Below, piece by piece: positions 1-11,600 of a stretch of 64,000 nucleotides of DNA. The stretch spans positions 1,374,001 to 1,438,000 of the forward strand of contig JAWNZC010000368.1 in NCBI GenBank assembly GCA_035771165.1, read 5' to 3'. The notes under the pieces are model-generated. The model did no database searches. It saw nothing but the letters and a program-made list of their open reading frames with translations, and had not been told where the DNA came from. Position 1 is the stretch's first letter. Each line of letters begins with the position of its first letter. Origin of the DNA: Paragorgia papillata. Its lineage: Eukaryota; Cnidaria; Anthozoa; Scleralcyonacea; Coralliidae. The position numbers and the translations under genes were made by a program.

Positions 1-75
1 CATTGCTACCAGAAATGGGTGAGATGGCACAAACTTGCATGTCCGAAATATGATGGTTAACACTATGGTTGAAGT
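1..75 (-). mobile_element. Inverted fragment of Penelope-like element
   Basis: These bases match the plus strand at about 19786-19845, inside the minus-strand Penelope-like copy, so they are the C-terminal GIY-YIG coding end of such an element read on the minus strand. They join directly to a plus-strand copy starting near position 76. Head-to-tail or inverted partial copies at the 5' side are common for Penelope-like elements. The left edge is cut by the window. Confidence 0.6.
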
Positions 76-1640
76 TTTTCTTTAATCAACTCACCGTTTT
101 AGAACAATCCACCAGTACATTACTTCGCTTAGCAGAACTTGTACTCACTCTCAATAATTTTTCTTTTGATGGTGAACATTACTAACAAATAAGTGGAGTT
201 GCAATGTTTACTAAAATGGACCCTATAGTTACATGGGCCCAGTTACGCACACTTATTTGTTGGTTATGTTGAAAAACAAATCTTTGAACGATACACTGGA
301 TCATTTCCTTATTTCTTCACGAGATACATAGATGACTGTTTAGGAACAACATCATGCTCACGCGTGAATTTAGGGAGATTTATCAATTATGTTAATGATT
401 TCCACCTATAACACTCATGGGAAATCAGTGAAACCTGTTTGTCGTTCCTTGATCTTTTGGAGTCGATTAATGGTAATGCGCTCGTGACTTCTGTCTCTTA
501 TAAGCCGATCGACTCACACAGTTACCTTCTATTTTCATCCTCTCATCCGAACCACACTAAACAATCCCTTCCATACTCTCAATTTCTGCGACTTCGCCGC
601 GTATGCAGTGATGACAAATATTTTGAGATTTGTCCAACGTGGCTATCCTACCCATCTATTAGATCCTGCATGCTATTCACAAAGCTTCCAGTATTTCCCG
701 TCCGGACACTTTAAAACAACCTTTAGAAAGAGTTTCTGATAACAAAACACCACTAGTTCTCATATTTCATCCATTCAACTACAATTTTAAGGATATCATT
801 AGCCGTAATTTTCATATCCTAAAGAATGACCCTGAAACGTCAGCCATTTTCACCGATAACCCTGTGATCTTTTTTCGACGTAATAAAAACATTCGGGATG
901 GTTTAGTACAAAGTGCCCTTAGAAAAACTCTACTGGCACCAGTAGGTACCTTTTCTTGCTCCCGTACCCGTTGTTACACTCTTCTTTTCTTAACTCTGCT
1001 ACATCTACTTCAGGACCTAAATCTAATTTTGTTATTCGGCATAATTTTACATGCACCCTTTCCAACATTATTTACTGCATTTCTTTCAGTAAATGTTGCA
1101 TGCTCTACATCGGTGAAACTGGCAGACGTTTATTTGACAGGTTTGCTGAACGTCTTCGTTCTGTGAGGAACAATGATGTTGACAAGCCTGTTGACCGACA
1201 TTTTAACAGTGTCAACCATCATATTTCGGACATGCATTCTGGTGGTAATAATAATAGCCGCAAAAGACAAGAAAAGCGTCTCATTTTCAAAGTTGGAACC
1301 ATTCATCCTCATGGACTCAACGAAAGTTTTACTTTTATTTAACACTTCTGACTTATTTAACACTTCTGACTTTTTACACCCCCTCCTTTTTTTGCTCATC
1401 GACGGTGAGAATAGCAAATGTCTTTCGCATCTCATTATTGATTTGTTATTGTTATTTTTATCTGATTGGCTAATTTTTTATCACATGATTATCTTTCTTA
1501 TATAAGCTCATTGTTTGTTTACACTCTTTACGTTTCTCTCTGACGAAGGGCCTTCGCTCGAAGCGATAGACTACTACGTTCTCTGTTTCGGCAGTATATC
1601 TAACCTTACTATACTTCAAATGTTGTTTCTACACGTCTAT
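76..1640 (+). mobile_element. Penelope-like retroelement, degenerate copy A
   Basis: Reverse-transcriptase remnants run from about 90 to 720, including a recognisable RYIDD stretch near 330-345, but stops and frameshifts break the frame. A GIY-YIG endonuclease segment follows (about 1090-1342). The 3' untranslated part at 1380-1620 matches copy B at 19300-19620 and contains the 'GACGAAGGGCC' stretch near 1541 typical of the end of this family. RT followed by GIY-YIG is the diagnostic Penelope-like order. The copy cannot encode a full protein. Confidence 0.8.
956..1342 (+). pseudogene. GIY-YIG endonuclease remnant of Penelope-like copy A
   Basis: The frame ends at 1342 and carries CCMLYIGETGRR followed by an Arg/His-rich stretch (DVDKPVDRHFNS), the core of the GIY-YIG nuclease that Penelope-like elements use to nick target DNA. 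Relative to copy B it lacks the segment between HISDM and SRKR that holds the VCAISPFSGGD residues, and it has Ser for Asn/Cys changes ahead of the Cys pair. It is a decayed domain without its reverse transcriptase in frame. Confidence 0.65.
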
Positions 1641-2009
1641 AAACTTGTCTCTCTTGAATGAATAAAATGCTTGATTGCACTTGTTCTCACTTATCAAATT
1701 TAACACGATTCAACACACTTCTCGGTGTTTTCAAATCAGATAATAAACGGCCTCTCGTGTATGATATATTACATCTCAAACAAATCAGCATTTTAAGAGA
1801 AAATGGAGGCGAAAGTTTACTTATTTCTTCTTTTTTTTTCGTAATTTTTTCTCCACTTTCAAACCACCGACACAGTACTGATTTCCTTTGTGCTTTTTCA
1901 GGAATTATTAATGAGTTTGAGATTTATTCACAAATATTATCAAATATTAATGTTATTCTTTATCCAAGACCGTATCTTTTGCATAAACAATGAAACTGAC
2001 AAGCCCATT

Positions 2010-2330
2010 GTTTTGTGAATTTAGCTTGTTTGTGAATATTAAATATTTGCATATTATAAGGATATAATGAGTGCAGTTAAGCGGGGTTTTTTCCATTCAT
2101 TTCTTCTACACGGAGAAGCTTACAGACTGTTATGAAATATTTAGCCAATTTGTATCACATTTAAGCACCAATTTTCATCAAATTCAACCAAAATTTAATG
2201 GTTAGTTGTCTTAGCCAACCCTTCTACAAACTTTTATAAAAATCGGTGCAATATTTTTTGTTTATCCTGGCGACAGACAGAGAGACAAAGAGACAGAAAG
2301 GGATAAAAACCTAACCTGGCAGAGATAATA
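2010..2330 (+). repeat. Dispersed repeat with CAGACAG-type 3' tail
   Basis: A segment beginning with 'AAATATTTGCATA' and ending 'ATCCTGGCGACAGACAG' is repeated at about 5500-5790, with roughly 80% similarity by eye. The 3' end runs into GACA/AACA-type simple repeat, as in short retroposons or non-LTR 3' ends. No coding sequence is seen. Its family is not identified. Confidence 0.55.
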
Positions 2331-2466
2331 ATAACTTCCTGGCGGAAATATGAGTGCCCTGATCTCTGAGTGCCCTCTTGTATTTTATTATATTGTTTTC
2401 TTCGAATTAAGGTTTATATGATTAACGGGTTATGGTAGTACTCTGCTATGGTTTTCTTTGCTTTAG

Positions 2467-2696
2467 ATCTTCCTGAAAACAGTGGTTCAAGTTTTCCTGT
2501 CATACGCGACTATCTGCCAGTTGCAATGGCAACAGTCGAGGCAAATTGCACCGCAGCAGTCGTGACAAGAATCAGAAGTGAAAAGGTCTTGGTGCATCCT
2601 GATAAACCTTGTCTTTTCTTGAAGTCGTATGGGAAAGAAAGCACGCTGAAAATAAGTTTTCCTGCCTGTTCTGTGGAGATGGAATGCTGTTTGAGC
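2467..2696 (+). CDS. Exon 1 in window: ZU5-like segment
   Basis: The acceptor TTTGCTTTAG precedes 2467 (phase 1). The exon reads DLPENSGSSFPVIRDY at its start and ends ...CCLSV. Two donors fit phase 0: after 2696 (GTAAAG) and after 2702 (GTCAGG). The first is closer to consensus. The alternating hydrophobic pattern with STLKISFPACSV resembles the first half of a ZU5 beta domain; this is a judgement by eye. Confidence 0.65.
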
Positions 2697-5600
2697 GTAA
2701 AGGTCAGGCATAATGTATTATTTCAATGTAATGTCCGCGGCCGGTGATGTGAAATGATTTGGTGTCATTTCATTTCATTTATTTTTATTTCATTTTATTT
2801 GTTTTTATTTTATTTTATTTCAATTCTTTTTGTTTGTTGTGTTTCTTTTCATTTCATTTCATTTCTCTTTTTTACTCTATTCTATTCCATTTCTTTTTAT
2901 TTCATTTCTTTACATTTCATTCTTTTTATTTCATTTTCATTTTATTTTGTTTCATTTTATTTCATTTCAGTTTTGTTCATGTAGTTATATTCTTAATTTT
3001 TGTTAGTTATTTCCGGCATGCGAGATACTTGATATGCATTCGAGGTTCAATGAGGATGAGAAGGAGAAAGAAGAAGAGGAGGGGAAGGATGAAGATGAAG
3101 ATCTAGTGTATTTTCCAGTAATTGAAGTTTCAGGACGCGAGAAACCTTTCCTCAAAAATGTTGATGTGGAGTTGGTTTACTGTCATAACGATGTTGCTAA
3201 ATGGGATGATGAGCTATTGCCTGTCGGCAAGAAGGAACTCTTTTCACCAGAATATGGAGTTTTGTTTTGCAATCATCAATCCGACCAAAGCAACAAAACC
3301 TGGCGAACAGAGGATACAAATGCAACGATCGAACGTCTTGAAAATGATCGAGTTAGGATAGCTTTTTCGGTCGCACATTTCTCTAGGTGAGTGTATTTTT
3401 GTGACATTTCTGTTTTTCTCAATATCTATTTCTAGTAGCATGAAACTTTTGTAGTGCTTGAAAACCATTTATAAACTCTGTCTATGTATTGTTATACAGG
3501 AGGTTTCCCGTTGGAAAGAGGAGTAGACGACAAGCCATACCTAACAATATGACGGAGACTTTTGGTGAGCCTTCTTCAACAAATTTTGAAGTGTTTCTTT
3601 TGGCCGTTCAAAAGATGACAAGTCTTATTTCAATCATGGCGCCCAAGTTACAGAAAGAAAAGATTGAAAACAAATGGGGGTTTGAAATGGTATTCTGTCA
3701 AGGGCATGTTAAACCTGGCCAAACGACGTATTTTTGTGTTCATTTGTTAGCAAAGGAGGAACGTTTATCACTTGACAATGGCACTCTCCGGTAAGAAAAT
3801 TAAATAGGCTTCTTTCCTGTAATAGGTGTCTAGCTCCCTCTAATATGCTTTGACTAACCTGACCCACCAGCATGTTTCCAATCTAGCTTATAGCCAACCT
3901 GTTCAACTAACTGGGTTGACTGCCAATAGCTCATACACTAACCTAACCCACTAGCGTGTTTACCTCCTAGCTTATACACTAACCTGATCCACTAGTGTGT
4001 TTACTGCCTAGGTTATACACTAAGCTGTTCTTCGCGCTTTGTATTAAACACACTAATGATTCCGGTTTGGAGATGTTTAAAGCAAGTCCAATGTCATGTC
4101 CAGTATTTAAAATAAGCCCGAGAAAGGCATTACATCACAACGATAAGGTAGCTGTAAAGTCAGTCCTAATGACAATATTTGTTTTAGTTTTAGGCTTGAA
4201 GATGCAACGACAACATCTAACCCTATTTACGAAGGATTGAACTTGGAAGGAGAGCTGATGAACTTTTTGTCTAGCCGTTGTAACAACAAGAAACACAAAA
4301 AGACTTACTTGCAAAATATTTGTATCAAATCAGCGAACAACAGACAGGTATGTTTACGTTTGATAGGGTGACTAGTGAAGGAATGTATTTATACCGCTGT
4401 CATTGTCATATTCTGAGAACGACAAAATGGAATCTATTTGTTAACTGGAAGGTAGCTGACTCCAATCTTTGGACAAAAAAGCTAGGCCAAATATTGGGCC
4501 TGTTTGGACGTCAATTTCAGTCTTCTTTTCAAAAAGAATCAGCTAAGCCTATAAACATCATGAAAAATAGAACTTTAGTGTTAACACAAGTTAGTTTAAT
4601 ACTTTAAACATTTTGATGAGCTTTAAAATAGTAGTCAGAAGGAAACGAGACATGGCTGAATACAATACAATACAATACAATACAATACAATACAATACAA
4701 TACAATACAATACAATACAATACAATACAATACAATAAAATAAATTTTATTTAAACACGATTGGAATTAAAGCATACAGCTTGTGGGGTCGTGTATTTAA
4801 GTCTATATTACAAGGAAAAAAGAAAGAAAATACTGTACATATCAATAAAATTTAAAACTAAATAATCATATTACAAGGAAAAAAGGGAAAAAAAAGAAAG
4901 AAAATACTGTACATATCAATAAAATTTAAAACAATCTTCATGCCTAGGTGCAGTTTGCACAGATTCCGCCTCAAAATTTATAGACCTTAGGATGCCTGTT
5001 CTCTTTATCGTCTTACCAAGGGTGGTAACATTTGTTACAGAATCATCAAGGTCTGTAGAGATCGCATTCCAGATAACAGAACCCCTATAGGTGATTGAGT
5101 TCTTCATATAATATGTATTGAAGCGCGGAACATTTACTTTATGTGCATTACGGAGACTATACTTATTTTTAGATTTTGTTATTATATGGGTCATACTTAG
5201 TGGTATAACAAAAAGTTTTATATATAACAAAAAGTTTTATTTCAAAACGTCCGTTTAGTGTAACGAGAAACTTTGGGGCGGGGCATCGCGCTTACAAGTT
5301 TTTCAGCTTTTTATTAAGTTTTCAAAAAGCTCCAAATTCACTTGGCCTATATTAATCTTGAACTAGAGAGCAGTCAGAGACTGCATATACCTCCACCAGC
5401 GGGTTATTAGAGATTTCAAAAAGAAAACGAGCCATCCCACTAACCAGCTAGCTCATGAGACCAACACATGCATGTATGAATAAAATGCTTGATTGCACTA
5501 GTACCAAAATTATGCAAAAATATTTGCATAAAATAAGGTAATGAGCGCAATCAAGCATTTCTTCTACACGGAGAATCTTGCGGTCAGATTTTTATTAATT

Positions 5601-8600
5601 TCTCATCCAAATTTTGACTAAATGTAACCAAAAGTTAATGGTCGTTGGTCTATGGCCAACCCTTCTGCAAACCTTCATGAAAATCGGTGTAATAGTTTTT
5701 GAGATATCCTGGCGACAGACAGACGAACAAACAAACAAACAAACAAACAAACAAACAAACAAACAAACAAACAAACAAACAGACAGACAGTAATTACATT
5801 CGAATAATTATAATTTAATACTGTATAATTAACTATAAACAAATAAGCAGTATACAAGTATTGTTACGGAAATCCCCGAAGTGTGGAATAGAGTACAAAA
5901 TTCGAAAGCTGCCACGTTCAACAAACGCCGACAATTGTTGAAAGTTTTAAAAATACATTCGATAAACATTGTAAGGATTAGCTTTAAATTTTAACGATTA
6001 ACAGAAGCGCTTTCAGCGGTGATTTTCTGGTGAAAAATATACTGACAGATGTATGTTGTCAATGGTATGACTTTTAAATGAGCAATGAGCATTTTTTAAA
6101 GTGCCTATGGAACGAAATTTCACTTCAGTTTTTTAAGATTGGATTTGGAAGAACACCTAAGATAATGAAAAATGGCTTTTACATGCCTTTCAAATCTTAT
6201 TATTGGCTATGTAATCTGAGCATTGACGTCACACGTTTTATGTGGGAGAAAACGGAAAATCAGTCATATATTTCGATTGGTTTAACTACACCAAACCACT
6301 CATTGCAGATGTAATCAGATCATACCCCAAGGAAAATTTCCAACGTTTGATTCAATTTAGACAAACCAATCTAAACATATGACTGATTTTCCGTTTTCTC
6401 TCACATACAACGTGTGACGTCATTGCTCAAATTACATAGCCAATAACTGGAGGAATGGGATAAGATTTGAAAGGCGTGTAAAAGCCATTTTTCATTATCT
6501 TAGGTGTTCTTCCAAATACAATCTTAAAAAACTGAAGTGAAATTTCGTTTCATAGGCACTTTAAGTAGTCATTGGCTTTGTTTGCCTTGTTTATAGCGAT
6601 TCAAAATTTTCACGTTCCACACATTGGTGGTTTCCGTAATAAAGAGTTCTAACTATTCTGTTGTTTTGCGTTTGTGTTGTAGGCTGAGCCTGTGGTGGCG
6701 GAGGACTTTCACGAGTCAGGTAGAGGTACAATTTTGCTTATTTTAAAGCTCAAATTGCGACCCCCGGCGAGAAACCGTGAAGATATTTGTTGTTTTTATT
6801 TTCTAGACGAAGTACAGGTACAGGTACAAATAGTGTACAGAGTGGGGGTTCTACTAGCGAATTTCCTAATCCAGCGGTGACGTCATCATACATTCGTCTT
6901 TAAAGCATATTTTATAACATCTTTATAGTTCTCATCCATCTTTGTGGTGATTTGAGAAAGCCTATAAAGATATAAAGATAATATAATTATGTAATATAAA
7001 GATGAGACAGTTTCTACGGTTCTGAGGCATGATGACAAATGAACGGTTTGAACTATTACTTAAGGTCTTCGTTAAGGTTTGCAGGGTCATTTCGGTAAAG
7101 CGCTCTCAATTCAATTCGTCAGAATTTATGCCACCAAAATAAAATAGATATCGTTAGAAAGTTATTAATTTGTAGAAGACAATGTTGTCTTTGATTTTGC
7201 GATAAACAAATCAATAACAGCTGTGAATTTTTTAATTAAAACCAGTGGGTTTCACTTGGGGCGACTCAAGTAAAAAGCGTTTTATTTTGTTCAACATCTT
7301 TTTTTGCAATTTAATTCCGAGATAAATTTCCAGTGAAACGATGTCAGCGTTTTTTGATAATCGAGTTTTGCTGATTTTATTGACGACCAAAGTTGAAAAT
7401 GCTGTTTTTCGACCAACATTCGGACAAAATAAGTAATCGAACTGCGAAAAAAATTTTTTGAACAAAATGAAACGCTTTGTTCTGAGTGAAGCCCTCTGGT
7501 TTTACTTGAAAAATGTGCAACTATTATTGGATCGTGTTTATCCCAACATCAAATGCAACATCGCATTCTACAAATTACTATAGCTTTCTAACGATATCTA
7601 TTTTATTTTTGTGGCATCAATTCTGACGAATTGAGAGCGCTTCATCGAAATGACCCTGCAAACCTTAACACTTTGAAGCCTGACGACCAGTCTTTAGTAT
7701 TTTCTTCTGGCTAACGCCAGACGATTTTATTCAGCACAGGGAGAGATCCAGGCCTCGGAGTGTTAACGAAGACCTTAAAACTGAATATGTTTTAACACAA
7801 CCTCGTACCCAGGGCCTTCTCTGCTTTCAAAATGGCCCTGGCAAAGGCTGGTCACGTGACCACAACAATTTTGCGTGTGGCTTACGTTGTACCGGGGGAG
7901 ATCGGTACAGTCACCGATATAAAACAGAGTGGTTGGCTTGCATATGTAAAACTATTTAGCGAACTATTTAAGCAATCAAGAATAACCAAAACCGTACAAA
8001 CAACAAGACATTGTCTAAATAAATTTATCAAATCAGTTAATGACCATCAGTAGCGTCTATACTATAACATTGCTTTTATAGAATGCAAGCAAGAAGTGTT
8101 TATTTGTTTCTGGACTTTGTGAATCAAATTTATAAACTTTATAAATATCAAAGTCTTCTGTGCTGATTTATAATGTTCGTTGATGGTGTTTGAATATTAT
8201 TAAAGAATGAAGTACTTCAATTAAGACCGAGATTTGAATAATGCTGTTTGAAATGATATAAATCGACACAAATTACAATAGCCTGCGTTAGCCGGCGGTG
8301 GGTGGTCGGGGAAGGGGGCGCTTGCAGGCGCCTATAGATCGTTTTCATCTGACGTCACGACGGCCATATTGGTGTACCAAAACAATGAAATGGCGGCCAT
8401 ATTGGTGTACCATCTTTAGCCGATGGGAATTTAACTCTATTCTTATTCAAAATATTTCGTATTGTTTCACCACCCCAATGCGGCCACTGATCACGTTAGT
8501 GAAAACGATCTATTGTTATTTTTCGTGCCGCTCCCTAATTAAAGCAGTCCTAAGCTAAATAGCTTAATTAATTTGGAAGTTGATAGACAGATCGAATATT

Positions 8601-11600
8601 TACTCCGTTTAAAAAAACATATCTAGAATTAACTAAAATAGTACAGTTATGGATGAGTATGTGTAACAAAATGCATCATTGATTCAGGAATTTGTGTGGT
8701 ATATGTTTGCTGTGTCAGCGTCTGACAACATTATATTATTCTGCTGTTGCTATATGTTGGCAGTTAATAGCGTTCACTGCAAAACCTTTTAAATAATTAA
8801 ACAATTTATGTTGAGTGGGCTACAGAAAGCTCAGTGATAGAAAAATCATGATCAATAATATAACATCCCATATTTAAATTTAATAGCGAATTTTATTTTC
8901 CACTGACAACTGGCGCTGATGGCCAATGCAGCCGGAGAAGTACACCTGAGTAGATCCAAATAATTCGAATCAAATGCGATTGTAAGAAATTCTAAATGAT
9001 GTTTAATTTTGCTCAAGCCAATGTCAGACAATTCAGTTACTCGCCATTAATAAACCGAAGGGGCCACGTGAAAATCTTACCGTAGTTAACTGTTGGGAAA
9101 CCAGCGAATAAACATTTTCCTTCGGATGCACATGCAAATGCCTTATGGCCACTCTCTTCTCAATCTCAGTTTATTTTGAAGTCGTTTTCATCTACTATGC
9201 AAGGCACATTTTCGCAACGCTCTTCGAACTCTTTGCTGTGCTCTTCGCCAACGTCTGCAGCGGAAATTCAAACTCTCTTTGATTGATAGGTCATTAGCGT
9301 GTCAACCAATAGATTTCGAGCGTTCGCCGGCGAACGCTATACACGAAAAATAACAGTGGGCGACTGCAGGCGCTCTTTCACTGTCCTTCCCAATCCCCAG
9401 CGCTGGCTACGCAGGCTAAAATTACAACAACCATTTCCACAAATCCCAAACGTGTGGAGAAGAAACATTCAACACAAATGCGCTATACTGGACGGTAAGT
9501 GAATCTCAACAATCAATATATGTATAGCAGTACCTGAACTGCAGTAGATCTATTGAAAGTAGGTTGTTCGTCGCCTTCGGCTTCATTCTAGTGACGATTG
9601 ACGGCAACAAATATGAAATATATATCAGGCAAATGTCGTGTTTTTTTTAAATATATTATAAATAAATGTTCATTCAGTAGTTTAAATTCTGTTTTACCGC
9701 TCGGATTTACCTCCAAGACTTGCAACAAAATACGAATCTACGTTTAGAACTAAATCAACCGCTCCCCCAGGGCGGGCTAAGTTCAAATTACCCACGTGGC
9801 CAAAAAGCATTCTTATTTAGTTAAATTGGACTTTTTAAATCTTTGTTGTAATTAATATTTATTTGTATATTGATGTATAACCAATGCAAATTAGCTTAAA
9901 AAATTATAGTAATTTCCATTAGATTCTACACATGAAACCTTCAACGTATGAAGCGGGTGTTAATTATTAAATCTTGCTGCTGTATTTAGCGTATTCAAAA
10001 CACAACAGCTAAACTGATCACTAGATTTAAAAGATCAGTATCTCTTTTTATTATATGACTGTTTTCGTGAGGGTCTGGAACGTGAAATCCAGCAACTTGA
10101 TTGGCTCCTGAGCGGTCTGGAATCTGCCGTTCCGGACCGCTGAGGGAATTTTATGTACTGTTTAATAAACGAGTAGGAGTGTTTTATCAGATATAAAGAC
10201 ACGAGGCGAAGCCGAGTGTTTTTATATCTGATAAAACACGAACTGCGAGTTTATTGAACGGCTTCAAAAACGAACCACTTGGTAAGTTCATTGGCATAGT
10301 AAGTTTGAAAAATAACCTTGTCTAAGCCGAGAAAATCAAAGCTAAAGTTTATGTAAATCAGGAGGTTTCTTTATCAGATATAAAACCACGGACATGGTAC
10401 TGATTTCCTTTGTGTTTTCTTCGTGAATTATTAATGAGTTTTTGAAAAACAAATTAAATGAAAGTCATGTCAGTATACATGCAACAAGAAGGATAATAAT
10501 TTCAGAACTACTCATTGTTGAAATGTTCCAGGTATATCTGTTTTAAGAAATTATAGAGAAGAAGACGTAATTGCGTATACTGTAGTGCACTTTCTGCTTT
10601 CCTAAGGATGATTATTTTATAAAATGGCGTGGAGTGCTTATCCTGCAAAACTAATATTCATTTAGAGAATGACTGGTTGGGATTCGAACCCGCGACACAA
10701 CCTCGTACCCAGGGTCTTACCTCCGCTCCCCCCTCCCGCTGCGGAAAGACCCTGGTACACGCTGGTCACGTGTCGTCTATCAAAATTTTCGACTGTGGGA
10801 GTATCCCCTGCGTATCAATGCTTGGCCTCGCTGGAATAGTCGAAGAAATGCATGTATACGTATCTTGTTTTGTTTTCTGGCATTAGATTTTGAAATAAAT
10901 CGTTAAACCGGTGATACGATTTTAAAATTGAAACAAGTTGTTTTGACAGCTATTGTTTTTAGTTTATAATAAATCGCTGTGTTTATTTAAGTTTACAATG
11001 AAGAAAGTTTTTTATGTTCCCATTCGTTTTATAATCGTCAACCTGGGTGCTTAAATTATACAATATATAGCCGATTAATCGATATCTTAACTCCAGTTAC
11101 TCCGCAAATTTGATCTTTCGTCGCTTGATCATGAAATATGAATACGCCACTACGAAAACTGTTGCCGCTCCTCCATTCGGCAAAGTATATTAAAATATCG
11201 AACAATAGCTAGTATTAATCAACGACAAATAAACAAAAATAAACAGTACTAAAACAGTAAAATATTTGAAACCAAGATCATTCTATAATGCTATAGCAAG
11301 ACACTAGACACATTTAATAAGGCAAAGGTGAAATGTTGAACCTTTGTTGTCATCTGTCTGCATTTCTGGATGCGCTGTGTTGTTTACTTAAAGAAATAGT
11401 ACTTTCAGTAGACTTCAAGAAAGCGGGCGAGTCTTATCGATTTTTCTGCTTCTTTGCTGTCACAAACTTCTTGTCCGATAAAGAAACCCCCGTTCAAGTT
11501 AACTTGTTACGTATCTCTTAGTTTTGATCGTTTTAAACGCAACAACCTAATACCCGCCGCTTTTCGGACTATTAATAATAACACGTCGTATTAAATTATA

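Noticed and set aside
2754..3106. Phe/Tyr/Ser-rich frames that look like membrane proteins
   Set aside because: They come from TTTCA/TTTTA low-complexity intron sequence. The same holds for 24195-24600.
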